This document shows positions 9,028-18,166 of a DNA stretch of 63,262 nt, piece after piece. The first letter of the stretch is position 1, and every line of letters starts with the position of its first letter. The translations under genes and the position numbers were made by a program. Source of the stretch: Colwellia sp. (GTDB lineage: Bacteria > Pseudomonadota > Gammaproteobacteria > Enterobacterales > Alteromonadaceae). The stretch is from positions 1 to 63,262 of the forward strand of contig NZ_JABSOV010000016.1 in the NCBI RefSeq assembly GCF_013215345.1, in the 5' to 3' direction. The notes under the pieces were generated by a model, which was given only the letters and a program-made list of their open reading frames with translations, was not told the origin of the DNA and did not search any database.

Positions 9028-10844
9028 TAAGCAATATAAATAGTTTAGAGAAATCATCAAATAAGTCTGCAAGCAACACTGTAAATACTATTTCAAGTAA
9101 GGCTTCAAATAAGGCAGAAAAAAAAAGCGCTATATTATATCGCCGATTACTGTCTTATTATCTAGTACATAAAAAGCTTATTTTCATTGCCTTGCTGGCC
9201 TTGTGTTTATTTAGCTTGGTTGATGCTGGCATGATTTATTTCATCAAACCTCTAATTGATCAAGGCTTAGGAAAAGCCAATAGTAATACCTTACAACTAG
9301 GCGCTTTATTAGTCATAGGCATTTTTTTGTTACGTGGTTTGGCAAGTTTTAGCTCTAACTATGCAATTGCCTATGTCAGCAGCAAGGTGACTTATCGAAT
9401 AAGGCAACAAGCTTTTAATAAATTATTATATTTACCCAGAGCATTTTTTGATAACAATAGCCGTGGCAGTCTTATTGCCAAATTAATCTATGATAGTGAG
9501 CAACTAGCTCAAGCGTTTTCCAGTGCTGTAGTTATTGTCATCCGAGAGTCTGTCATTATCTTAGTATTATTAACTATGATGTTTTACAACAGTTGGCAAT
9601 TATCGTTAACGTTCCTTGTTATAGCCCCGATAATAGCGTTGATTATTAAGAAGGTATCCAAGCGTTTTAAAATTATTAGCCGCAGATTACAAAATAGTAT
9701 GGGAGACGTCAGTAAAGCAACAGAGCAAGCAATTGTAAACCAACAAGAAATAATACTATTAAATACTAGCGGTCAAATAAGCAGTCAATTTGAGAAAATA
9801 AATAATCATAACCGCCAACAAAACATGAAGTTACAAGCGACAACTGCAGTAAGTAACCCGGTAATTCAACTTATTGCCTCGTTTGCTATTGCTGCGGTAC
9901 TACTACTTGCCAGTAATGAGCAAGTACTTAATCAATTATCCCCTGGCACGTTCACCCTCGTTTTAATTGCCATGGCTTCATTGCTCAAACCATTAAAGCA
10001 ATTAAGTAATATTAATCAACACTTGCAAAAAGGTTTAACTGCAGCAAGCAGCTTATTCAATTTTCTAGATGAAAAAGAAGAACATGATACTGGCAGCACG
10101 CCATTATTAGCACCATGTTCAAACATCACTTTCAAGAATGTATCTTTCACCTATAAAGGTAAAAATCAACCGGCATTAAAACAGTTTTCAGTAAATATAA
10201 AAGGCGGTACCCGTGTTGCCTTTGTTGGTGAATCTGGCAGCGGTAAAAGCACCCTAGCCCGCTTATTATTACGTTTATATCAATCTCCCCAGCAAAGCAT
10301 TTTCATCAATGGTATTGCCATTGAAAAATATAGCTTAGCTTCACTTAGAGCACAGTTTGCTTTTGTATCACAAGATATTGTTTTAATAGACGACACCCTA
10401 GCAAACAATATCCGTTTTGGCTGTAATCGCCAGGTATCAAACGAAGAAGTTGAGCAAGCCGCAAGAGATGCAAATGTGACAGAATTTGCTGAAGAGCTTG
10501 CCTTAGGGATGAATACACCCATAGGAGAAAATGGTCGCAATTTATCGGGCGGGCAACGACAGCGTATTGCCATAGCTCGTGCGTTTTTACGTGATGCTAG
10601 CATTATCATCTTAGATGAAGCGACTTCTGCCTTAGACAACCATAGTGAACAACATATACAACAAGCTTTTACTCGTCTTAGTAAAGGCAAAACCTTACTG
10701 ATTATTGCTCATAAGTTATCAAGCATCAAAAGTGCCGATGAAATTGTTGTGCTCAACAAAGGGGAATTAGTGGAACAAGGCACTCATATAGAGCTACTCG
10801 CTAAAGCAGGCTATTACCAAGCATTGCACCAGAAAAATGATTGA
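9024..10844 (+). CDS. MsbA-type ABC exporter, fused membrane and ATPase domains
   Basis: A 606-residue half-transporter. A membrane domain (residues about 40-330, helices such as IALLALCLFSLVDAGMIYF) is followed by an ATPase with Walker A GESGSGKSTL, signature LSGGQRQRIAIARA, Walker B IIILDEATSALD and the switch His in IIAHKLSS. Size and layout match MsbA-like lipid flippases. I chose ATG 9024, which forms an ATGA overlap with the acyltransferase stop, over the ATG at 9006. Its place at the end of the adenylation/carrier/acyltransferase operon suggests that it moves the aminoacylated lipid across the inner membrane. It is probably a paralogue dedicated to this pathway rather than the housekeeping MsbA, because lpxK is absent next to it. 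Confidence 0.9.
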   Translation: MISNINSLEKSSNKSASNTVNTISSKASNKAEKKSAILYRRLLSYYLVHKKLIFIALLALCLFSLVDAGMIYFIKPLIDQGLGKANSNTLQLGALLVIGIFLLRGLASFSSNYAIAYVSSKVTYRIRQQAFNKLLYLPRAFFDNNSRGSLIAKLIYDSEQLAQAFSSAVVIVIRESVIILVLLTMMFYNSWQLSLTFLVIAPIIALIIKKVSKRFKIISRRLQNSMGDVSKATEQAIVNQQEIILLNTSGQISSQFEKINNHNRQQNMKLQATTAVSNPVIQLIASFAIAAVLLLASNEQVLNQLSPGTFTLVLIAMASLLKPLKQLSNINQHLQKGLTAASSLFNFLDEKEEHDTGSTPLLAPCSNITFKNVSFTYKGKNQPALKQFSVNIKGGTRVAFVGESGSGKSTLARLLLRLYQSPQQSIFINGIAIEKYSLASLRAQFAFVSQDIVLIDDTLANNIRFGCNRQVSNEEVEQAARDANVTEFAEELALGMNTPIGENGRNLSGGQRQRIAIARAFLRDASIIILDEATSALDNHSEQHIQQAFTRLSKGKTLLIIAHKLSSIKSADEIVVLNKGELVEQGTHIELLAKAGYYQALHQKND

Positions 10845-10883
10845 GTTAGGTATTACTGTAAAAGCGGAATAAAGTTGGAACCT

Positions 10884-10903
10884 TCTAAATAAAGATGGAA
10901 ACT
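10884..10903. repeat. Dispersed 20-bp motif, copy 1
   Basis: TCTAAATAAAGATGGAAACT here is the reverse complement, with one mismatch, of 48598-48617. It lies in the 241-bp gap between the ABC exporter and the AraC gene, next to a similar direct repeat (GGAATAAAGTTGGAACC at 10866). It may be an end of a lost insertion sequence; nothing coding is seen. Confidence 0.4.
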
Positions 10904-11085
10904 GACAATTTTATGTATTAAACGAAAGTTACCTTTCTTTAGGTAAACTGATCGCTAAAAGAAGAGATTGATGGGTGAATTTTAATTCCTACTTTTTATT
11001 GCAAGGGATAGCTGACATTCGGATATATACTCTATGGCGATTTCGACCCAGTTGCGTGATAGAGCTGAACAATTCCAACACGACT

Positions 11086-12045
11086 TTAACGCTTCGTTTG
11101 AGATGGTAGTTCGCCAAATCTTTCTCTATAGTACTTTGCCAATCTCCCCGGATGGTTTAACCCTAACTTTATCGCCATTACCAAAATATTTTGATTGGCT
11201 TGAGATTGTTTAATTTCTTCGCGCAACCTTTCCAAACGCAGCCCTAATAAATAAACCATCGGGGTATCGCCAGTAGATTTTTTAAATTGATAAATCAATA
11301 TTCTTTTACTGGCATTGCTTGCTTGGCACAAATTATCAAGAGTAATGACTTCGCCAATGTTTTCTAGCATAAAACGTCTTGCCTCCCTGACAACCAAAGG
11401 TAATGACTTGCTATGGCTTAAGTGTAATAAACTGGTGAAACTGTTATCTATAAGCGTCAGTAACAAGGTTAATAAGTATGATTGGGCTTGCTTTAAATGT
11501 ATTTCTTTTACACTTTGTTTGGTAATGAGTTTGTTATTAGCCAAAATACTTAATATTGAATCGCAAATACTGACCACCACTTCTTCAGGATGACCCGTTA
11601 AAGGGAAAACTAAATCAATTGCAGGTTGATGCAGTAATACCTCTCGGGCAAAGTTAACTAAGTATTTAGCTTCTATATGGATAATGAGCACTTTGACCCC
11701 TTCTGGGATGCTAAAATGGGGGGCATCATTAGGTGACAAGATAAACATTTGTCCCGGACTAACTTGTTTCACTTCAAGCCCTGATTTAACCAGAACCCTC
11801 CCCTTGAGAGGAAAGTGAAAAATATAAGCATCCCCAAGGGAATAGTGCTCTACCGATAGTTCACCCATCAGCGTATATTCGAAGAGTGACAAGTTCGCTA
11901 AATGCAGCGTATTTTCTATAAAGTAAAAGTTCGTTTGATCAGAATTGACTAAGCGATGGTAACCAAAATACGATCTGATTTTTTGGCTCGCCTGAAAGAG
12001 ATCTTCAGTTTCAAAAAATTCTTCATTCTTTTTATCTTTCATCAT
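11086..12045 (-). CDS. AraC-family transcriptional regulator
   Basis: A 319-residue protein with an N-terminal cupin-like ligand domain of the AraC_binding_2 type (residues about 20-190, including FHFPLKGRVLVKSG and SPGQMFILSPNDAPHF) and a C-terminal double helix-turn-helix (about 225-319, ITLDNLCQASNASKRILIYQFKKSTGDTPMVYLLGLRL). The closing LGLNHPGRLAKYYRERFGELPS is the usual AraC second HTH. It is divergent from the RND efflux operon with a 217-bp spacer and is probably its local activator, although the inducer cannot be read from sequence. Two ATG codons in tandem serve as start. Confidence 0.9.
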   Translation of the reverse strand: MMKDKKNEEFFETEDLFQASQKIRSYFGYHRLVNSDQTNFYFIENTLHLANLSLFEYTLMGELSVEHYSLGDAYIFHFPLKGRVLVKSGLEVKQVSPGQMFILSPNDAPHFSIPEGVKVLIIHIEAKYLVNFAREVLLHQPAIDLVFPLTGHPEEVVVSICDSILSILANNKLITKQSVKEIHLKQAQSYLLTLLLTLIDNSFTSLLHLSHSKSLPLVVREARRFMLENIGEVITLDNLCQASNASKRILIYQFKKSTGDTPMVYLLGLRLERLREEIKQSQANQNILVMAIKLGLNHPGRLAKYYRERFGELPSQTKR

Positions 12046-12262
12046 TCCTGTAAACCAGATGTCGTTATATGTATCCTTATGTCTATTTTAGGATATAAAT
12101 AGCTAGTTCTTCAAGCGTAAACTAGTCCATCTAAAAAATAATGGATGATTTAGCCACTGAGTGTTACATCGGAATTCTAAATTTTCCCGTTTGATAAAAG
12201 TTCAATTAGTAACCTACTCTATAGAGAAGCGGCTAATTAGACCTTAATGTGAGGAACAACAT

Positions 12263-13384
12263 ATGATTAAAATACACAATAAGAAAAAACAACTACTAGC
12301 CCTTGCTGTCTTATTAACCCTATTATCAGCTTGTCAACCCGCTCAGCCGGAGGCGGAAAAAATTGTCAGGCCTATAAAAGCGTTAACTATAGGGGATGCT
12401 GACATTCTTGCTGGCAAGGATTTTCCCGGCGTTGCTAAAGCCACCCAAGAAGTTGATTTATCGTTTAGGATTGCCGGTGTATTGGCAAAAATGCCAATCA
12501 AGGTTGGACAAAAAGTCCGCTTAGGTGATGAACTAGCGCATTTAGATCCCAGAGACTTTGAAGTTGAGCTTGCTAACGCCAGGGCCAGCATTGCCAGTGC
12601 CAAAGCCCAATTGGCCAATGCAACAGTCGAATATCAACGCGTAGTCAAGGTACAAAAAAACAATCCCGATGTGGTAAGCAAATCCACTGTTGATTTGCTC
12701 CTAGCCAATTTTGCACAAGCCAAAGCAGCATATGCCTCATCCCAAGCGCTAATGGATGCAGCCAAAGACAGATTAAGTTATGCAACCCTTAAGGCGCCGT
12801 TTGACGGTATTATCGTACGCCGTTATATTGAGAATTTTCAAGATGTCATCCCCAATAAGGCTGTTTTTAGATTAGTCAATATATCAAAAATTGAGATGGA
12901 TATTCATATCCCTGAAAATTTGATTTCCAATTTACCCTACGTCAGAAATATTCGCGTGATTTTTGAGTCATTTCCCGAGATAACCATTCCTGCCGAAATA
13001 AAAGAAGTCAGTAATGAAGCGTCTTTATCAACCAGAACTTATCAAGTAAGACTGATTATGACTCCCCCTAACGGTATTAAAGTATTACCCGGCATGACCG
13101 GACGCGCTTATGGGGACGTTATAAAGGACAACATCAAGGCAAGTAACATCATTATTCCTGTATCGGCTGTTTTTAGCTCTTCGGATGCTAAATCAACCTA
13201 TGTTTGGAAATATAATGCGAAATTACAAACAGTTAATAAACACAAGATAGGAAAAGGAGTTTTAGTCGATCAAGGTTTAGTGATAACAAAGGGCCTTCAC
13301 TATGGCGATATTATTGCTATAGCAGGCATACACATACTCACAGAAGGGCAAGCGGTAACATTATTGGCTAACGGGAGTAAGTAA
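12263..13384 (+). CDS. RND efflux periplasmic adaptor (membrane fusion lipoprotein)
   Basis: A 373-residue HlyD/AcrA-type adaptor. The N-terminus is a lipoprotein signal with lipobox LLSAC (Cys about 24). The biotinyl-lipoyl half-motifs frame a coiled-coil hairpin rich in Ala (residues about 95-160), and a beta-barrel domain follows. SD GAGGA lies eight bases before the ATG. It ends one base into the start of the RND pump gene, so the two are coupled. No outer-membrane factor gene is present, so a TolC-like protein encoded elsewhere is needed. Confidence 0.92.
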   Translation: MIKIHNKKKQLLALAVLLTLLSACQPAQPEAEKIVRPIKALTIGDADILAGKDFPGVAKATQEVDLSFRIAGVLAKMPIKVGQKVRLGDELAHLDPRDFEVELANARASIASAKAQLANATVEYQRVVKVQKNNPDVVSKSTVDLLLANFAQAKAAYASSQALMDAAKDRLSYATLKAPFDGIIVRRYIENFQDVIPNKAVFRLVNISKIEMDIHIPENLISNLPYVRNIRVIFESFPEITIPAEIKEVSNEASLSTRTYQVRLIMTPPNGIKVLPGMTGRAYGDVIKDNIKASNIIIPVSAVFSSSDAKSTYVWKYNAKLQTVNKHKIGKGVLVDQGLVITKGLHYGDIIAIAGIHILTEGQAVTLLANGSK

Positions 13385-16300
13385 TGAACCTAACTGAACT
13401 TGCTATCGAAAATAAAGTCGTCACCTATTTTACTATTGTCTTACTAAGTCTAGCCGGTACTTTCGCCTTTTTTTCTTTAGGACAACTCGAAGATCCTGAG
13501 TTCACGGTAAAAAATGCGCTAGTACTCACTATGTATAACGGGGCAACTGCACAGGAAGTAGAACAAGAGGTTACCGACCGCATTGAAAATGCCTTGCAAG
13601 AAATGCCTGAGCTTTCTTCATTACATTCTCGTTCAACTCCCGGATTTTCACTGATCAAAGTAGAAATTAAAGAGGAGTATTGGGCAGATCGCTTACCACA
13701 AGTGTGGGACAAACTAAGACGTAAAGTCGGTGATGTGCAGCGAGAATTACCTTACGGGGTAAGTGAAACCCAAGTGGTTGATGATTTTGGTAATGTCTAT
13801 GGCTTAATGCTCGGCATCACTGGCGATGGATTCACCTATGCGGAAATCGATGACTATGTAAGAATGCTGCAAAAAAAGATCAGTTTACTCAAGGGGGTTG
13901 CAAGGGTTGATCTTTGGGGAAATCAACAAGAAGCGGTATTCATTGATATTTCAGCAAGTAAAGTAGCCAATCTAGGTATATCCAATGCAACTTTAGCCAA
14001 CCTGTTAACCAGTCAAAATATGGTGGTAGATGCTGGTCATATTGAGTCGGGTAATAACCGCTTAAGGGTCAATCCAAGTGGTGATATTAAAACACCACAA
14101 GAAATAGCTGATATTGTTGTTTATGGTCAGTCATCAAATAACATGGGGGAATTTATCCGTATTGGTGATATTGCCACCGTTAATGAAGGTTATATAGAGC
14201 CAACAGATGCCCTGATGCGATTAAATGGCAAAGAAGCAATTGTATTATCAGTGTCCCCCTTAAATGGCATCAATGTGGTAGAAGTCGGCGAAAGAGTTGC
14301 CGCCAAACTAGCACAAATAACAAAAATCTTACCTGTGGGTATCGAAATAAACCAAATTCATTGGCAATCCGATGTGGTTAATGAATCCGTCAACGCATTT
14401 TTAATTAACTTTGTCGAAGCGGTATTAATTGTCTTGGTAATTCTTACCTTGGCTATGGGCTGGCGTATTGGCATTGTTATCGGTACTGCTTTGATTTTAA
14501 CTATTTTAGCTACCTTTATGTTGATGGCAGTTTTTGGCATTGATTTACACCGCATGTCGTTAGGCGCATTAATCATAGCATTAGGCATGATGGTTGATAA
14601 TGCCATTGTGGTCGCCGAGGGTTACGTGGTAAAAATTCAAAATGGTTTGAGTAAAAAAGACGCGGCGGTGCAATCAGCTAAAGCCCCGTCGATGGCATTA
14701 TTAGGTGCAACGATTATTGCAGTGATGGCGTTTTACCCTATTTTTGCTTCCATTGAGAGTGCCGGTGAGTATTGCCGTACTTTATTTATTGTCGTTGCCA
14801 TATCCCTAATGGTAAGTTGGCTAGTATCACTGACTATTACCCCTTTACAATGCATGTTCATGTTAAAGGTTGAAGCCAAACAAAATGATAAAGAAAGCAA
14901 GTTATTATCACTTTTTCGCCTGAGTTTAGAAGGGGCGTTAAAACATCGAGTATTAACTATAATCGGGGTTGTGACCTTACTGGTAATATCTTTAGGCACT
15001 TTCTCCAACGTGAAACAAATCTTCTTTCCTAGCTCTGCAATGACAAAAATCACCATAGATTATTGGGCGCAAGAAGGCATGAGAATTCAAGCAACTTCTG
15101 AGGGACTAAAAAAAATAGAAGAAAAGTTACTGTCTGATGAACGAGTCAACACAGTATCTACCTTTATAGGCAAAGGCTCACCACGATTTTATTTACCGGT
15201 TGACCCTGAAAACCCCAATCCGGCCTATGGACAAATTATTGTCAATATGCAAAGTTTCGACGATATAGATACCATGGTCAATGAATTGGAAGTGTGGCTC
15301 GCTAAAAATGTCACCGAAGCGATGACCCGAGTAAGAAAATATTCCGTTGGCCCAGCAATTACTTGGACCTTTGAAGCTCGGTTTATTGGCCCGCCAGATG
15401 CAGATCCCGCAGTGCTTAGAACTTTAGCCGTGCAAGGTATGGATATATTACATCGCAACCCTTTGGCAAAAGAAGTATCTACCGATTGGCGCCAACAAGT
15501 ACTGGAAATTGTGCCCGAGTATAATCAAGTCAAAGGTCGACAAAGTGCTATTCTTCCGGTAGATCTTGCTACCACCACCAAACGTCTATTTGATGGTTAC
15601 ACTATTGGTGCTTATCGAAAAGGCGATAAACTGTTACCTATTATCGTGCGTGAAAAAGATGAATCTCGCACCATTAGTAGCTTGGAATCTTTACAGATCA
15701 CGCCCTCAGGAAGCAGCAGTCCCATTCCTTTAGGGCAAGTGATAGATAAAATATCTACTCAATGGGTTAATCCTATAATTTGGCGCTATAACAGGCACAG
15801 AGCTATTACTGTGCAAGCCTCCCCAGTGGGAGTCACTATCGCTAAACTTAGAGCATCAGTGGTGGAAGAGTTTGAGCAAATAGCATTGCCTGCAGGTTAT
15901 GAACTAGTATGGTTTGGCGAGCACAAAAACACCATTGACTCGCAAGATTCGTTAATTCCGGGTGTGCTACCCGCCTTAGCGATTATCTTATTTATTCTGG
16001 TGGCATTATTTAATGAAATACGGCCTATGATCATCATCATGTTGATCATTCCGTTTGTCATGATTGGCGTATCATTTGGTTTGCAAGTCAGTGGCGCTGC
16101 CTTTGGTTTTGTTACCTTATTAGGGGTAATGAGCTTGTCAGGCATGATGATAAAAAATGCCATTGTCTTGGTAGATCAAATTAATATTGAAAAGCTCGCG
16201 GGCAAAAGTGTCTATCAAGCCATAGTGGATGCAACCATTTCTCGCATTAGGCCAGTGTTTTTAGCGGCTGCTACCACTGTGCTTGGCGTGGCCCCACTAG

Positions 16301-16428
16301 TACCTGATGTATTTTGGCAAGGATTAGCCATTGCCATTATGGCTGGTTTAACTTTTGGTACCCTGCTTACCATGATTTTATTGCCCGTATTATATTCAAT
16401 ATTTTATCGAGCCACACCGAGCAAGTAG
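13384..16428 (+). CDS. RND-family efflux pump inner-membrane transporter
   Basis: A 1014-residue protein with two repeats of one helix, a large periplasmic loop and five helices, as in AcrB/HAE1 pumps. Family motifs include GQLEDPEFTVKNALV after helix 1, the GALIIALGMMVDNAIVVAE helix 4 with Asp residues of the proton relay, and MSLSGMMIKNAIVLVDQIN in helix 10. A shorter-than-AcrB loop fits the heavy-metal-free HAE1 subset of Alteromonadales. Substrates are unknown. It is co-transcribed with the adaptor and probably controlled by the divergent AraC protein. Confidence 0.93.
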   Translation: MNLTELAIENKVVTYFTIVLLSLAGTFAFFSLGQLEDPEFTVKNALVLTMYNGATAQEVEQEVTDRIENALQEMPELSSLHSRSTPGFSLIKVEIKEEYWADRLPQVWDKLRRKVGDVQRELPYGVSETQVVDDFGNVYGLMLGITGDGFTYAEIDDYVRMLQKKISLLKGVARVDLWGNQQEAVFIDISASKVANLGISNATLANLLTSQNMVVDAGHIESGNNRLRVNPSGDIKTPQEIADIVVYGQSSNNMGEFIRIGDIATVNEGYIEPTDALMRLNGKEAIVLSVSPLNGINVVEVGERVAAKLAQITKILPVGIEINQIHWQSDVVNESVNAFLINFVEAVLIVLVILTLAMGWRIGIVIGTALILTILATFMLMAVFGIDLHRMSLGALIIALGMMVDNAIVVAEGYVVKIQNGLSKKDAAVQSAKAPSMALLGATIIAVMAFYPIFASIESAGEYCRTLFIVVAISLMVSWLVSLTITPLQCMFMLKVEAKQNDKESKLLSLFRLSLEGALKHRVLTIIGVVTLLVISLGTFSNVKQIFFPSSAMTKITIDYWAQEGMRIQATSEGLKKIEEKLLSDERVNTVSTFIGKGSPRFYLPVDPENPNPAYGQIIVNMQSFDDIDTMVNELEVWLAKNVTEAMTRVRKYSVGPAITWTFEARFIGPPDADPAVLRTLAVQGMDILHRNPLAKEVSTDWRQQVLEIVPEYNQVKGRQSAILPVDLATTTKRLFDGYTIGAYRKGDKLLPIIVREKDESRTISSLESLQITPSGSSSPIPLGQVIDKISTQWVNPIIWRYNRHRAITVQASPVGVTIAKLRASVVEEFEQIALPAGYELVWFGEHKNTIDSQDSLIPGVLPALAIILFILVALFNEIRPMIIIMLIIPFVMIGVSFGLQVSGAAFGFVTLLGVMSLSGMMIKNAIVLVDQINIEKLAGKSVYQAIVDATISRIRPVFLAAATTVLGVAPLVPDVFWQGLAIAIMAGLTFGTLLTMILLPVLYSIFYRATPSK

Positions 16429-16447
16429 TCTAAATAAGTAACATTTA

Positions 16448-16490
16448 GCTATAACAGCCTGTAATTACAAAGGTTGTTATAGCGCAATTT
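16448..16490 (+). terminator. Probable rho-independent terminator of the RND operon
   Basis: Arms GCTATAACAGCCT (16448-16460) and AGGTTGTTATAGC (16471-16483) pair over 13 positions with one G-U, with a 10-base loop and a short T tract (ATTTT) after it, 19 bases past the pump stop. Confidence 0.65.
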
Positions 16491-16530
16491 TATAACATAA
16501 ATAGTATTGATGTTAGAAAATTAATAGAGA

Positions 16531-17519
16531 CTAAAGCCAATCAGTTAATTTTACCCCAATGCCTAATCGTTCCGAGTGATGATTATAATAAATGAGACTC
16601 TCGCCATAACCATTGAAATATTGAACAGAGCCCCTCAAATTTTTGGTCAAGGGGAAAGACCAACCTAACATAACTGAGCTTTTATTATCACTACGCCGAT
16701 TATTACGTAACTGTATATCTACATTATGACCATCAGCGATTTTCCATAGAGAAATAAGTTCACCATAGCCGATATAATCTTCGATATTAGGGGTATCATC
16801 TCCTGTCGGATCTAACTCATATGATTTTTGCTCTTCTGGGATTCGCCACCATGCTCTTACTCCCCAAACAAAATCACCGGTGTTGAAAATTAAACCACCG
16901 ATAACCCTATTCCAACTGCGCGATAAACTATCAGCTTGACCATTTTATTGATGGTTCAAAGAAATATAACTTTTCTCTACTGGTAAGCCCCAAAGAGACC
17001 AAGGTTGTTGGTAAGTAACATGAGTTCAGGCTCATAAATGGTTTCTCTAAATGGCGTAGATATATCAGTATTATAGGCTTGCCACCGCCTGGTAACCGTC
17101 AATGCAAATTCCAAATCATTAACGAATAAATTTTCTATCGCTATATACTTTATTGAAACTTGAATTTTTATTTCTGTATCGCTGAGTTCCCTCCCGTCTA
17201 ACAGTTCCTCATAAGGCTCTCTGTTTATTTTTGAATAGGTGAAAGGCAATATATAATTGGGCTTATATGGCACTATTGCAAAAGGGTTGGATGCGACACT
17301 TTTCTCTAATGCCCGTCTTTCCCCTATTAAAGTATGCTCTTTATCCTGACAAAGTTTTCTTATTTCACCAATAGTTTGTTCATTAGCAGCTAGTGTGCTT
17401 TCTCTGGCTATACAGACATCAACAACAATATTTCCAACCTGATCCGTAGCATAAGAAGATGGCCAATATAAGATTGATACAAGTACTAGATTAACTATTT
17501 TATTGTTCATATACACCAA
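16531..17519 (-). pseudogene. pldA: Outer-membrane phospholipase A1 (pldA), inactivated
   Basis: Joining frames gives a complete PldA: signal peptide, the SNPFAIVPYKPNYILPFTYS strand, PFRETIYEPE, then NHQ-stop-NGQADSLSRSWNR, and a C-terminus GYGESLIYYNHHSERLGIGV. Two lesions are visible. A frameshift lies near 17020 just after ETIYEPE, where the first frame runs into a stop at 16977. In the second frame, codon 16945-16947 is TAA exactly where the family has the catalytic serine of NHxSNGR; TCA to TAA is one base change. The catalytic His and downstream SRSWNR are intact, so the decay is recent. PldA normally hydrolyses misplaced phospholipids in the outer membrane. Confidence 0.9.
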
Positions 17520-18166
17520 ATTTTTTATTTATTATCAATTTATTAAATTAAAAATATTTTATGAAATAGCCTCTGTTCAATATAACAAAAGTTCACTCAA
17601 TGGCAGACATACTAATGAGCTTAAATTGATAAAAAACTCGATAAAATTCCGTTTTAATTTTTAATTAATCTTTTTAAATTTCGTAAATAATAATTGAGTG
17701 TGAAGAGTTTAGAGTATAAATTTTACGTTTGGCGTACCAAAATGCGTACCCTACTTTAATATAACAATAAAATTTTAAAGGACTATATAATAAAACCTTT
17801 AGCTGTAACAAATAGATCAAGCGGTTAATAAATTAGTTGAATAGACCACATAAGTCAGCTAAACACTGCACTTTAACTCATTGTTTTAGCTTGTAGATAA
17901 ATCAAAATATAAATTATTCAAAGTTAAAGTTTCCTCTTACTTCACCCTACTATTATGCCCTTCAGGTTAGAATTAAAATATGTAACCTAAGTCGCTTACG
18001 CCTCCTGAGCGAAACAAAAAAGTCAATATAATTTTGGGTAATGGGTTTACAAAACAAACTTTCGTTGGTTTCCATTAGACTCATGAGTAAGCACTCTTAG
18101 ATGAAATGAACTTATTGTCCTACAGAGACAATTCTTTTAATTATATAACTAAAGGGTGTAATTGAT
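17520..18166. other. Intergenic region upstream of the catabolic island
   Basis: No gene is seen in these 647 bases. They separate the pldA pseudogene (minus strand) from the aldehyde dehydrogenase (plus strand) and are very AT-rich up to about 17900. The only clear signal is the palindromic operator at 18053-18070. The promoter of the five-gene operon must lie here or close to it. Confidence 0.6.
18053..18070. promoter_or_regulatory. Palindromic operator, site 1 (aldehyde dehydrogenase operon)
   Basis: AACAAAC-TTTC-GTTGGTT, an 18-bp near-perfect dyad 96 bases before the aldehyde dehydrogenase start. The same motif occurs at 28332, 29726, 29814, 42958 and 46257, each near the start of a transcription unit of the same catabolic island. 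Confidence 0.75.

Noticed and set aside
16945-16947. Stop-codon recoding at the PldA catalytic position
   Set aside because: The codon is TAA, not TGA, and a second frameshift is present upstream, so decay is the simpler reading.
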